Source: JACRDG01 sp963760985
GTDB taxonomy: Bacteria > Desulfobacterota > Desulfomonilia > Desulfomonilales > Desulfomonilaceae
Reading direction: 5' to 3'
DNA length: 64,000 bases
NCBI GenBank assembly: GCA_963760985.1
Contig: CAVXFM010000015.1
Span: 682,001-746,000, forward strand
Part shown: positions 9,980 to 20,159 of the stretch, one piece after another
Layout of the letters: each line of letters starts with the position of its first letter
How positions within the stretch are numbered: the stretch's first letter is position 1
Translations under genes and position numbers: made by a program
Notes under the pieces: generated by a model
Told to the model about the DNA's origin: nothing
Seen by the model: the letters and a program-made list of their open reading frames with translations, nothing else
Database searches by the model: none

Positions 9980-10937
9980 TCAAGGATTCGGGCAAAAACT
10001 CTCAAAAAACTGCCGCATGATGAACTCCACGGTGTCTGCATTCACGTGAAAGTTTCTCACGGCCTTCTGCAAAGATCGATTGCCCCATCATCGGCCGAAA
10101 AATTGTGGCCATCTCAAACGCGGGGAAATACACGACCCGCTCATGCCGTGATACAAATTCGTCCGCAACCGCGCGAAGCGTAGATTTGGAATTGCAGCTC
10201 GCGGAGATTACATCCGCGTCCTGTCGAAACGTGGCCCACAAGTGGACCGGAGAGACAGTAACGATGATGCGGCATCGAGGATTATGCTCCCACAGGAGCG
10301 CAGCACATCGCTCCAGGTTCTCCAGATTCTCGTGGTACCGGCTCACCCGGAACCGGTACCGCGTCATATCACCGTGTTCGTTCACGTACGGGCCCGCGGG
10401 AAGACAGATCACCGAGCCATCCACCGCATCTTCCCAGATCTCGGTAAGTCCCAGGGTGACGATCAGCACTTCAGCAGCTTCAAGAGCCCGCAGCGAACAG
10501 GCACGGTGTGATGCGAAGTCTGCCTCGGCCTTAGCGAGACTCTCGTACAGAATGATCCGTCGATAAGGGTCCTGCACCGTGCCCGAATCCGGAGCAATCC
10601 ACCACCTCAGATCCGGTTGCCATGAGCCAAAGGTGTACCCGAATATCTGGCGCATGGAAAACGTGTTGTACAGGCGTTCCCAGGCAGCTGACGCGTGTTT
10701 TGACGCGGGATGATGGGTTTCCTCGGTGATGTACGAGAATCCCTCCCGGACGAGCACGGTCTTGATCTCACGGGCAAAACATGACCCCATCGACGCAATG
10801 TGCGTTGAGCGAGCAATGCTGAAATCGGTCATGGGCTTAAGCGGATAGCGCTCGTCAGACCGGGGATTGTCATAAGAGCCCGGCCATACCTGCCATGACT
10901 GAAAAAGATGCACCGGATGCACGTCCGAACGCGCCAT
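9980..10937 (-). pseudogene. GSCFA-domain protein, C-terminus frameshifted
   Basis: The start chosen is the ATG at 10937 (MARSDVHPVHLFQSW). The protein carries the diagnostic GSCFA motif (IASMGSCFAREIK) and the downstream LGLTEIWED, GPYVN and VTVSPVHL segments of PF08885, a family related to SGNH/GDSL-type hydrolases. The original frame ends at 10002 with an unrelated tail. A +1 shift near 10048-10056 gives FHVNADTVEFIMRQFFESF, which fits the family C-terminus and stops at 9980. Its role is unknown. The indel may be a sequence error. Confidence 0.75.
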
Positions 10938-11031
10938 AGCGTACGTGTCCTCGTCGTGAAAGAGGCCACACCTCTCGGGAGGGAATGTGCAATCCTCCCT
11001 TCCGGAACGTGTTACCCAGTCGAACCCAAAC

Positions 11032-13152
11032 CTATCTGCGGTTCCGATCGCGCTGCTGCCTGGAGCCTCGGCGTCGGTCTCTGTCCCGCGGCCTCGGTCG
11101 TTCAGGCGCACGCCGCACGCGAGGGGGCCTCTTCATGTCTTCAATGGCCACCCCGAGGAGTCCGCCCGGAACGACCATGGTACTGATCTCGTCACTGTTG
11201 ATCACGCTTAGGGTCACTCTATCCGAATGCATATACTCGTTCACGAGGTTCTTGAATCCGCTGACCCTGAACCCGGTTTCTCCGCCGTACTCGATGATGA
11301 TGTCTCCGACCACGACACCGGCTCTGTCCGCGATGCCGCCCTTCTTGACCTCCACCACCTTTACGCCCGGGGATGTCTCCAGTTCGTGAAGTCGCGCGAG
11401 CAGAATGCGCGCGACTCCCCGCGTCGCCGATCTTGCGGAATCCGGCAAGGGCCTGCGTGTACAGTTCCTTACTCTTGTAGATACGGTTCCGTTCCGCATA
11501 GATGCCTGCGAGCGTGGCCTTTACGCGCGCAATCCACTGATAATCTTCTCTCTTTTGTACACCTTCAGGGCTTCTTCCAGGTCTTTCACCGCATCGTCCC
11601 ATCGTTCCTGCTGCGCGGCAAATACTGCCTGCCGAAACAGACGCAACCCCTGTTCTTCACTGGGCGGGAGGTCCGCGTTTCCTGTGGGCACCGCTTCCTG
11701 GTCATCCGGCTGAGCGCGTCGGTTCGCGGTATAGGTCTTTTCCTCGTCCAGGACCACCCGGAATCCCAGATTCCAGAAGCTCATTGACTCGCCGGAAAAC
11801 CCTCGGAACGCGCACCGGTCGTCCGCGGGACTGGAAAGCCAGTTTCCTCCCTTGTTGACTCTCGACGTGCCGACGGTTGGCCCTTTTGGATCTTCCAGGG
11901 GAGAATCCTGGTAGTAATTTCTGTCGTACCGGTCCGCGACCCATTCCATGACGTTTCCCGCCATGTCGTAGAGACTCAACCCGTTAGGGGGAAAACTCCC
12001 CACGGGCGCGACGTACCGATATCCATCATTCACCGTGGTGAGCGATTCAGGAAGTTTGGGGTCACCGTCGCCAAAATTCGAATCGTGGTCGCCGGGCATT
12101 CGGTCACCCCAGGGGTATCTCACCCATACTTTGCCGCCTCGGCAGGCCATCTCCCATTCTGCTTCCGTGGGGAGACGGTAGGTGCGCTTTTCCTTGTTGC
12201 TGAGCCATTTACAGAACGCTTGTGCATCGTTCCACGACACAAACACCACGGGTTGATTGTCAGCGATCTTCCAGGGGACCGAGTCCCACTTCATATCTTT
12301 CTTAGGAACCCAGCGCGCCTCTGACTTGCTCCATATCATGCCGCCATCGCCTTTTTCCGCGTCGGTCTTGTATCCGGTGTCTTTGACGAACTGTCGAAAT
12401 TGCCCCACCGTGAGTTCGGTCGCGGCCATGTAAAATGGATGGGTTATGCGCACCGGATGGAGGGGTAGTTCGTCCTGGAACCACTGTTTGTGGCCTTCTC
12501 TCCAGATTTTCTTGAACTTGAGTCGGAGCCAGTCCATCTCTCTCTTGGGGCTCCCCATCATGTACTCGCTCGCGGGTATCCGTACCATTCTCATGCCGAG
12601 AGAGTTGGTAAGGACGATCTTCTCTCGAGGCTTATCTATCAGGGAATCAAGTCCTTGCAGGGCCTTGAGCCAGTGAGCGCAATCCGGCACGTTTCCGTGA
12701 CCCGACTCGCAGTCTCTGAGCGCCTCCCTGACAATTTCCTTGGCCCGCGTGGCATCACCCGCGGCCAACAGCTCACCCGCGCGGCGCACCGTTTGCGCGA
12801 GTTGCCCCTGAGGCTCCTCGGGGTGTTTCGGCGCGTCAACGTGCTGCGACGCGTCACTGGCGTCAGCCGCAGCAGCGATGAGCCTGAGGACTTCCAGGCG
12901 GCACCCACATTTAGGATCGACCCTTGGCTGTGGTGCGGCAAAATCAATCGCTCCGGCAGGCTGCGCGCTTTCCTTTTGTACTGCCCCGTTGTCCTTAATG
13001 ATCCCTCTCGCGGAGGGCCATGCCTGACTCCCACAGAGCACGGCGAGCACACAACAAATCGTCCACAGATACCTTGCGGTATTGCTCCATGGGATGATTC
13101 GCCACAATTGTCGAAAACAGTGGGTCCATCTCGTTGTAGGGCATGATGACAT
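11032..13152 (-). pseudogene. Formylglycine-generating-enzyme-like protein fused to TPR-like and PDZ regions, two frameshifts
   Basis: The first frame (13152 to about 11560, 543 residues) has a signal peptide (LWTICCVLAVLCGSQAW), a linker, and a FGE-sulfatase domain from about residue 185: MVRIPASEYMMGSP, YRLPTEAEWEMACRGG, GLSYDMAGNVMEW-type motifs and NKGGNW. A helical repeat region then continues in a second frame (YQWIARVKATLAGIYAERNRIYKSKELYTQAL). A third frame encodes a PDZ domain (GIADRAGVVVGDIIIEYGGE) and a basic, Arg/Pro-rich tail. Joins are near 11550-11562 and at the CCCC run 11417-11420; together they are frame-neutral. No catalytic Cys pair of true FGE is evident, so a binding or structural role is more likely. 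Confidence 0.7.
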
Positions 13153-13425
13153 GTGTTTTCATTCCATTTCCGGAAAAATTCCTTGACAACCACGTGATTT
13201 CGGAGAATCCTAGCAGATGCGCGCGATGAGTCAAGAGCCTTTTATGGCATCGGCTGTCGCGGTAAGTGGGCGCTGAATCACGCAGAGGAATAAAAACGTT
13301 GACAACCGTTCCCTAACGTGATACCCCTTACAAAACGCATCGTTTTTTTTATAACTTGGGGAAAACTGTTCTTGCCAAGAGAACAGAAGACAGGATTGTC
13401 ATTGAATGAGGAGGTACGTGTTTAA

Positions 13426-13821
13426 ATGAAAAGATTTGCAGTGACGCTCGCGGTTGTCGGTATGGTCATGTTGTTCGCATCATACGCTGTGGGCTATTAC
13501 GCGTGGGCACCGTTCTCATCTTGGGGCGCGGCTTCCAGCAGCTCCTCGAGCAGCAGCGGCTGGACCCGTTGTTGTGTGCCTGCTTCCAGCAGCTCCTCCA
13601 GCAGCGGCTACACCTATTGCTGTGTGCCTGCTTCCAGCAGCTCCTCCAGCAGCGGATGGACCTGTTGCTGTGTGCCTGCTTCCAGCAGCTCCTCCAGCAG
13701 CGGCTACACCTATTGCTGTGCGCCTGCTTCCAGCAGCTCCTCCAGCAGCGGATGCTGGCCTGCCAGCTCCTCAAGCAGCGGCTACTGGCCTGCGAGCAGC
13801 TCTTCCAGCGGATGGTACTAG
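13426..13821 (+). CDS. Secreted Ser/Cys-rich tandem-repeat protein
   Basis: A 131-residue protein with a GAGGAGGT ribosome site and a signal peptide (MKRFAVTLAVVGMVMLFASYAVG). Almost all of the mature part is tandem repeats: ASSSSSSSG followed by W/Y-T-x-C-C-V/A-P. There are four CC-containing units, then shorter Cys- or Trp-bearing units. It resembles no family I know. The paired Cys between poly-Ser linkers suggest a metal-binding or disulfide-linked extracellular filament or matrix; this is inference. A possible TTGACA box lies at 13299 with a weak TACCCC 17 bases later. It is monocistronic, followed by a hairpin. Confidence 0.75.
   Translation: MKRFAVTLAVVGMVMLFASYAVGYYAWAPFSSWGAASSSSSSSSGWTRCCVPASSSSSSSGYTYCCVPASSSSSSSGWTCCCVPASSSSSSSGYTYCCAPASSSSSSSGCWPASSSSSGYWPASSSSSGWY
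13531..13818 (+). repeat. In-gene tandem repeat, 48-bp unit
   Basis: Units start at 13531 (51 bp), 13582, 13630 and 13678 (48 bp each), 13726 (36 bp), 13762 (30 bp) and 13792. Each begins GCTTCCAGCAGCTCC or a variant. Units 2 and 4 are nearly identical, and units 2-4 differ mainly at the Tyr/Trp codons, indicating recent expansion. Lengths are multiples of three, so all frames stay open. Confidence 0.9.
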
Positions 13822-13875
13822 AAATCTCTCGGTCATTTCCGATGACCGTTTGAATTTCGCACATCGCAAACACGT

Positions 13876-13907
13876 CGAGGCGATGAGCCCGTAGGGGCCG
13901 TCGCCTC
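13876..13907 (+). terminator. Hairpin downstream of the Ser/Cys repeat gene
   Basis: CGAGGCGA and TCGCCTCG pair perfectly over 8 bp around a 16-base loop, 55 bp after the stop codon. There is only a short T stretch after it, so it is a probable transcription end or 3'-stabilising stem. Confidence 0.5.
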
Positions 13908-13956
13908 GTCCATTTAGGGCCCCTGAATTTCTTGTGCCCGTGGGGGTATCGGAGAA

Positions 13957-14432
13957 ATGGTGCACTTCAATCGTCAGTCGCTTTGGCCTTCTTTCCTCGT
14001 AGGTTTGCTGTTTATCCTCTGCCTGACCTCGTGTGGCGAAAAAGCTCCCACCATCACGGAAAATCCCAACAACGCTCGGCTCACGGGAACGTGGGTGTTG
14101 AAAACCAAGTTCACCGAGACCGGCGGAAACGCGCCGTCTATCGATCGACAGATGAAGCTTATGCTTAAGGAAGGCCAACTGTTCGAGGCTGAATTCAGGG
14201 GGAATAGCTCTGAGAAGTGGATTCGTGGAGGCCAGGGCTCGTTCTCATACGATCCGCCTCTCCTGACTCTGGTACCTGGGAATCGGGGCAGATCAACGCC
14301 TTTCAGGTGGTAGAGAAGGACCATAACACCCTGGTGCTCCATCACTGCCGCACCATGATTCCGGTGAAAAACCAGGAGCCCAGCGAGATCTTCGTGCGTC
14401 AGAAAGGCGGCCCTACCCGCGGGGCATCCTGA
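13957..14432 (+). pseudogene. Small lipoprotein, frameshifted at GGTACC
   Basis: The first frame gives a signal peptide ending in the lipobox LTSC (near residue 26) and a beta-rich domain with LTGTWVLKTKF and FEAEFRG, resembling small lipocalin-like or 'TGxW' lipoproteins. It goes out of frame at 14271-14276. A second frame continues as GTWESGQINAFQVVEKDHNTLVLHHC to 14432. One base is apparently missing in the G run before TAC. The whole protein would have about 158 residues. Function unknown. Confidence 0.65.
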
Positions 14433-14470
14433 TGTCTCATGCGTGCTCTGGTATAAGGTGTGGCAGGAAG

Positions 14471-16399
14471 CTACGCTTCTTCAACCAGGTTTATGAGTCC
14501 CCCAGCAAGGAGTATTCGCCTCTCCCGGTCCGTGATCTCTAGTCGCAACGGGATCTTTTTGGCGGTACTACCTCCCGTCTCCGCGTAGAACTCCGATTTT
14601 CCCTGTTCGAGCGTCTGCCTGACTTTTTCGATCCTCAACTCGGCCCCTTGAGAGATCGCATCCCAATCACTCGGGTCTACAAAGACCAATGGCAGGATGC
14701 CGAAATTGATGAGATTGGCTTTGTGGATTCGCGCGAAGCTCTTGGCAAGTTTCGCTTGCACTCCGAGGAAGCGGGGAGCGATGGCCGCGTGTTCGCGAGA
14801 GGACCCCTGGCCGTAATTCTCTCCTCCGACCACGAAACCCTTTCCAAGGCTGCGAGCGCGCGCGGGAAACTCCGGATCCAGCTGGCTGAAGACAAACTCA
14901 CTGATGGCTTCTATGTTGCTCCTGAAGGGAAGCACCTTGCTGCCGGCCGGCATAATGTGGTCTGTAGTGATGTTGTCACCCACTTTGAGGATTACGGTCC
15001 CCTGCAGCGTATCCGCAAGCGGCCCGAAATGGGGAAAGGGCTTGATGTTCGGTCCCATGATGATTTCCACCGAGGAACCGTCCTGCGGCGGGAAAACGAG
15101 ATTTTCGTCGTTGATCAGGTATTTGTCCGGGTTGGACACTTTGTGATACTCCCCGAGTTTCCTGGGGTCTGTGATCTTTCCGAAAATCGCGGCAGCCACT
15201 GCGGTTTCGGGCGAACAGAGATACACCTGATCGTTCAGGGTTCCGCTGCGGCCGGAGAAGTTTCGGGGAAACGTCCGCAAGGAAACGACTCCGGTTGCGG
15301 GAGCCTGCCCCATGCCGATGCATCCGAGGCATCCGGACTGATGGATCCGCGCGCCACTGAGGATCAGATTCACTACTCCGCCTCTTTCAGCCACATTCAG
15401 CAAGACCTGGCTGCTCCCGGGGTTGATCTCGAAACTCACATCAGGATGACAGTGTCTTCCCTCCACTGCCTTTGCCACCACCATGAGATCCCGGAAAGAT
15501 GAGTTTACCGACGAGCCGACGATCACCTGGCCGACTTCAAGTCCTTCCACCTCCGAGACCTTCTTCACGTTGTCCGGAGAGCTGGGACATGCGATAAGCG
15601 GCTCCAGTTCGGACAAATTCATTTCCATGACTTCTGTGTACCGAGCGTCCGGATCGGGCTGGATCTCGGTCCACACGTGGCCGCGACCTTGACTCTCCAG
15701 GAATTCGCGCGTGCGCCCGTCCGACGGGAAGATGCTTGAACTGGCGCCGAGTTCAGCTCCCATGTTTCCGATCGTAGCTCGGTCGGTTGCCGAAAGCGTT
15801 TCCACGCCCGGACCGAAGTATTCGAAGATTTTTCCGACCCCGCCTTTCACTGTGAGACGTCGCAGCATCTCCAGGATCACGTCCTTCGCGGAAACCCACG
15901 GTCCAAGGGCACCGGTAAGTCTCACACCGATAATCTTCGGCATCCTCAGATAAAAAGGTTTGCCGGCCATGGCCATGGCCACGTCCAAACCACCTGCTCC
16001 AATGGCGAGCATGGAACTTCCCGCGTTGGTAGGGGTATGACTGTCAGATCCCAGGAGAGTCTTGCCCGGAACACTGAAACGCTCCATATGGACCTGATGG
16101 GAGACGCCGTTGCCCGGCCTGCTGAAAATAACTCCGTATTTGGCAGCAACACTCCTCAGGAAGCGGTGGTCGTCCGCATTCTTGAAATCCGCCTGCATGA
16201 GGTTATGATCAACATAGCTTACTGACACCTCGGTCTTTACCCGAGGCACCTTCGCCGCTATAAACTCAAGAAAGACCATGGTTCCGGTCGCATCCTGGGT
16301 GAGGGTATGATCGATTCTTAATGCTATTTCTGATCCTGGTTCAAGCTTTCCTGAGACCAGGTGATTCTCGATGATCTTTTCTGCAACAGTTTGTCCCAT
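14471..16399 (-). CDS. Aconitate hydratase (short LeuC-like type)
   Basis: From the ATG at 16399 (MGQTVAEKIIENHLVSG) the enzyme has 642 residues, the usual length of the short aconitase type found in many anaerobes. Visible family motifs are SRPGNGVSHQVHMERF, GSDSHTPTNAG, a SGCLGCIGMG segment supplying Cys ligands of the [4Fe-4S] cluster, and GQGSSREHAA in the swivel domain. It converts citrate to isocitrate in the cytoplasm. The upstream extension to 16492 is not needed. It stands alone, with the metallo-beta-lactamase gene upstream on the same strand. Confidence 0.93.
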   Translation of the reverse strand: MGQTVAEKIIENHLVSGKLEPGSEIALRIDHTLTQDATGTMVFLEFIAAKVPRVKTEVSVSYVDHNLMQADFKNADDHRFLRSVAAKYGVIFSRPGNGVSHQVHMERFSVPGKTLLGSDSHTPTNAGSSMLAIGAGGLDVAMAMAGKPFYLRMPKIIGVRLTGALGPWVSAKDVILEMLRRLTVKGGVGKIFEYFGPGVETLSATDRATIGNMGAELGASSSIFPSDGRTREFLESQGRGHVWTEIQPDPDARYTEVMEMNLSELEPLIACPSSPDNVKKVSEVEGLEVGQVIVGSSVNSSFRDLMVVAKAVEGRHCHPDVSFEINPGSSQVLLNVAERGGVVNLILSGARIHQSGCLGCIGMGQAPATGVVSLRTFPRNFSGRSGTLNDQVYLCSPETAVAAAIFGKITDPRKLGEYHKVSNPDKYLINDENLVFPPQDGSSVEIIMGPNIKPFPHFGPLADTLQGTVILKVGDNITTDHIMPAGSKVLPFRSNIEAISEFVFSQLDPEFPARARSLGKGFVVGGENYGQGSSREHAAIAPRFLGVQAKLAKSFARIHKANLINFGILPLVFVDPSDWDAISQGAELRIEKVRQTLEQGKSEFYAETGGSTAKKIPLRLEITDRERRILLAGGLINLVEEA

Positions 16400-16598
16400 A
16401 ATGCCCCACTTTCCGTGTGTGCGTATGTTGTGGCGATTGGTCCAGGCATGCATTCCGAAACAGGAAGGCATTCTGCAATGGGAACGAGTCACTTACGTGC
16501 CTCGACTCTTCGCGGTGAACACATCCTCCTTCAGGGAATCATGCACCGTGTTCGGCAGCGCCTATCCGTCAACACGAGATGCGTTCCGGAGACGCTTC

Positions 16599-17331
16599 TC
16601 ACCCTCCCAGAAGCGGTGCCCACTGCCGGACCGTATTCTTCACCATGGGATCCGCACCGCTCTTCACGATACGGTTATGACAAGGCAGCAGGATATTGAC
16701 CCCCAAATCCGCAATCTGATCCAAAGATTTCCTTAATTGTGCGGGATCTGCAGATTCGAGATCGTATCGGCCTATCGCTCCGTCGGCATAAATCGTGTCG
16801 CCGGAAATAAACAGCCTGTGTTCTTCGTTAAACAAACCAATGCTTCCAATGGAATGGCCCGGAAGATGGATCACCCTGAAAAGGATCCCGCCCAAATTAA
16901 GCTGTTCTTCGCCTTCGAGCTTCCTTTGCACGCTTATCTTGAAGAAGCCGTCGGGTATCTGATACTGAGCCCTGATCATCGACTCAAACACCTGATTTCC
17001 GAAGACAATACTGGAGTCTCCCTTCTCGAGGAGAACGGCCTCGGACTGGTGAACCCAGACCTCTGCATGGGGAATCGCTCGCAGCACCTCTGCAAGGCAG
17101 CCGACATGATCCACGTGCGTATGGGTCATAATAATCCGCTTTACCTGGTTCAAAGGGATTCCGGCGCTTTTCAACTCCTCCAGCTTGTACCGATCCCATG
17201 TCCATGAGACCGCAGTCCACCAAAGTGAAATCCTCAGATGCTTCTTTGCCTATGACATACATGTGTGAGTCCGGAAGAAACTTGTCCCGCCCTGGAATCC
17301 ACAGAACGCCGTCCTTTACCCTTTCGATCAC
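16599..17331 (-). pseudogene. Metallo-beta-lactamase-fold hydrolase, one frameshift
   Basis: The first frame starts at 17331 (MIERVKDGVLWIPGRDKFLPDSHMYVIG) and leads to LVDCGLMDMGS. After one extra base at GTACC 17187-17191 the second frame continues YKLEELKSAGIPLNQVKRIIMTHTHVDHVGC, the HxHxDH zinc motif. Later come HLPGHSIGSIGL, SGDTIY and LPCHN with the remaining ligands. The repaired protein has about 243 residues. Glyoxalase II-like thiolesterases and other hydrolases share this fold. Neighbouring acyl-CoA genes hint at a thioester substrate, but this is inference. Confidence 0.8.
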
Positions 17332-17523
17332 GCTATCACCTCTTCGCCTTTTCTTTATCCGTTGTTAAGATCATGTCAGCACCAGGTCTTGTCAAGAGTG
17401 TCGCCCGGTAATCGTTCATTGGCCGCTTGACATGGCTCTGCGCTCCGGTGAGTGGGAGCGGAAGACCGTCTCCCCTTCTTATACCGCTGTGCGCAAGTGC
17501 AAGTAACCTAGTCCGAAACCGGG

Positions 17524-18473
17524 TCAATCGTCCCCGAAGATCCATTGCCAGTCATTTTCCGGCAGGAGGTTCCTTTTGATTTGCTGGGTGTACTGATCCA
17601 TGATCACCCATTCCCCGCGACCGTAGGCTACTGCTTCCGGATTGCCGCGGTCCGGGACGGCAAAGATTGTGCCCTCTGCCAGGAAGAAACGTGGAGATTT
17701 CGGGTTGCCTCGTGTCCCGGCCGGCCTACCGACAAAGAGGAGTCGTTCCGTCACACCCACCGGTCGCAGGAAGGTAAGCTCCACTCGCACGGAAAGCCCG
17801 CATGAACGGGTTTGCATGAATCCTGCCCACGCAGTGTTCTCGTCGAAAATCGAGACCAGGATCGCGGGGTGTAATTCTTCCCGGTCGATGAGAAGAAGAA
17901 CCGGGCCCGATCTCCGTCATCGGATGCATGACCCCATGCCGTGGACGTCACATTGTCCCGGTCAGGAGAATGCACGCGAAATCGCCTCTGCAGGCCGGGC
18001 TCCGACCTGTGGTGCCCGCAGACGAAACAGTTTCGATAATACGGAAGGTCGCGAAAATCAGCTTCCAAGGGAGCGCCCACAGGTATGGACAGAGCGGAAC
18101 CATCAGCCGCTCTGATGTCCGCTTTCACGTACGGGGTCTTGTCGCCCAGCTTGGTGATACGTGCCATCAAGGTAGGCCCCAGGTCGTCCATTCCCCGCTC
18201 TACCGTGAAGATGGTTTTCTCGCCTATTCCCACCCCTGAACCGCCGAACCTGAAACGCGCGGTCACCGGGTACCAGGGATGCCCGGCCCTGCGCCACGCA
18301 TCCAGACACAAGCCCATGGCCAGGCCACCGTGAGGTATGCCGATAAAACCTTCGTGTTTCGGCTGAAATACCAGTTCTTCCGTTACCATGTGCGTGTCGG
18401 CCTCGAGAGACGCACGGGGCAAAAATGGATCGTCCCCGGTTAAGAACGAATATGAATTGTGTGCAAGAAACAT
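17524..18473 (-). pseudogene. Hotdog-fold, thioesterase-like protein with one frameshift
   Basis: From an ATG at 18473 preceded by GGAGGAG, the first frame contains HGGLAMGLCLDAW, the typical hotdog helix start, and later a YYRNCFVCG motif with paired Cys. It loses frame in a TTC repeat at 17890-17900. The next frame gives LIDREELHPAILVSIFDENTAWAGFMQTRSCGLSVRVELTFLRPV and ends at 17524, completing a second hotdog half. It is probably a double-hotdog acyl-CoA thioesterase or dehydratase-like protein. It lies next to thiolase on the same strand. Confidence 0.65.
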
Positions 18474-18764
18474 CACTCCTCCATCAATTACGCATATGCC
18501 ACGGGCACGCGGCGCGCAAGCGCACACACGTACCACAAGGCACCGATCTGCCGAGGTTCCCTCGTCTTCAGGACCGAAGCGAAGGCCGCAGATTGATCTG
18601 CAACTACTTTAGCAGAAAAGCTCCACGCCTTTTCGCGGAAATCCCCCCGTGCCCCTCGCTGGCACGAGGGGGGTAGGAGGGATTTTCCCAGTCCTGGAGC
18701 CGACGCTATCCATGGCAATGTAATTCGGAAACGCCCTGCGAAAACGTTTTTGTCTCCTGTGCGG

Positions 18765-19951
18765 TCAGCGATCCACGTACAGCGACACGGCTTCGCCGCC
18801 GCCGAGGCACAACGAAGCCATACCGGTCTTCTTGTCCCGATTCTTCATGGCATAGATGAGCGTGGTCAGCACCCGCGCTCCGCTCGCACCGATGGGATGT
18901 CCCAGCGCCACCGAACCGCCGTTCACATTACAGCGATCCGGTTCCAGGCCCAGTTCCCTCATCGCTCCCACGGTTGAGCCGGCAAAAGCCTCGTTGACTT
19001 CCATGAGGTCTATCGCGTGCCAGTCCACGCCCTCTTTCTTGGCCGCTTTGGGAATGGAAAGTATCGGAGCCATCAAAACGTACTTCATGTCCAGCCCCGC
19101 ACTCGCCTGAGCACCCACACGTACCAGAATCTCAAGCCTACGCTCACGCGCGATATCTTCGGCCATTACGCAGAGAGCGGCAGCCCCGTCGGAAATGATT
19201 GACGCGTTTCCTGCGGTCGCGTAGCCGTTCTTCTGGAAAGCGGGATTCATCTTGCTCAAGGCTTCGTCACGTGGTTTCTCGCGGACACTCGTCCGTATCG
19301 AAGATCTTCAGGATCGCCCTTCCTCTGAGGCACCTGCACGGGGAAGATTTCCTCCTTGAACCGGCCGGACTTGATGGATTCGAGTGCTCGCTCGTAACTG
19401 AGCGCTGCGTACCGGTCCTGATCTTCTCGCGACACGTGGTATTTCTCGCTGCACAGATCGTTACTGATGCCCATGTGGAAATCATTGACGATATCCCACA
19501 GGCCGTCATGCACCATGCTATCCACGAGCGCGCCGTCACCCATGCGGTACCCGAATCTGGCTTTTTCCAGATAATAGGGTGCTGACGACATGTTCTCCAT
19601 GCCGCCCGCGATCACGATATCCGCGTCTCCGAGCTGAATCGCCTGAGCGGCCAACATCACCGCTTTCAAGCCTGAGCCGCACACCTTGTTGATGGTGAGG
19701 CATTGAGCCTCAAAAGGGATTCCTCCCTTCAGGGCTGCCTGCCGCGCAGGGTTCTGACCGTATCCGCACGGGAGGACTTGGCCCATGATGACTTCGTCCA
19801 CATCGCCTTTCTCGATTCCAGCCCTTTTGACAGCCTCATCGATGACTATTCCTCCCAACCGGGTCGCACCGATTCCGCTGAGGCCGCCGTTAAAAGCGCC
19901 GAGCGGAGTACGGCAGGCACTGACTATCACGGCTTCACGCTTTGGGCTCAT
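18765..19951 (-). pseudogene. Acetyl-CoA C-acetyltransferase (thiolase), two frameshifts
   Basis: The 5' part (231 residues) has the thiolase N-terminal domain with the nucleophilic Cys in INKVCGSGLKAV and the GGMENMS motif. The 3' part has NASIISDGAAAL, NGGSVALGHPIGASGAR with the active-site His, and CLGGGEAVSLY with the second catalytic Cys. Between them, KIFDTDECPRETT lies in a third frame, so joins are needed near 19309-19312 and 19264-19272. Repaired, it is about 395 residues, the normal thiolase length. It condenses or cleaves acetoacetyl-CoA. All catalytic residues are intact, so the gene may be functional and the shifts errors. Confidence 0.85.
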
Positions 19952-20159
19952 CCCGACTCCTTTCCCTTGGAATATCTCACCTATGCGTGCTGATCGTCGT
20001 GGAAACTCGTGACGTCAGCGCACCTTTTCGCGACTGGGTTTCTCCGACCGCATCTTGTCACGATGCGGTGTGTCGGTCTGTTGATACTGAAACGCGCTCG
20101 AGAATGGCGTCATGCGCAATGCGCTTCTGCATAACCGCTTGAGACCGGAAACCTTTTGC

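Noticed and set aside
8941..10020. 359-residue plus-strand ORF opposite the lipoprotein hydrolase
   Set aside because: Antisense shadow; the minus strand has a lipobox and catalytic motifs.
13531..13818. Regular repeat array that could be mistaken for CRISPR
   Set aside because: Units abut without spacers and encode protein in frame with a signal peptide.
13466..13873. Long antisense ORF with CWRS-type repeats opposite the Ser/Cys gene
   Set aside because: It is open only because the 48-bp repeats are multiples of three. It has no ribosome site or signal; the plus strand has both.
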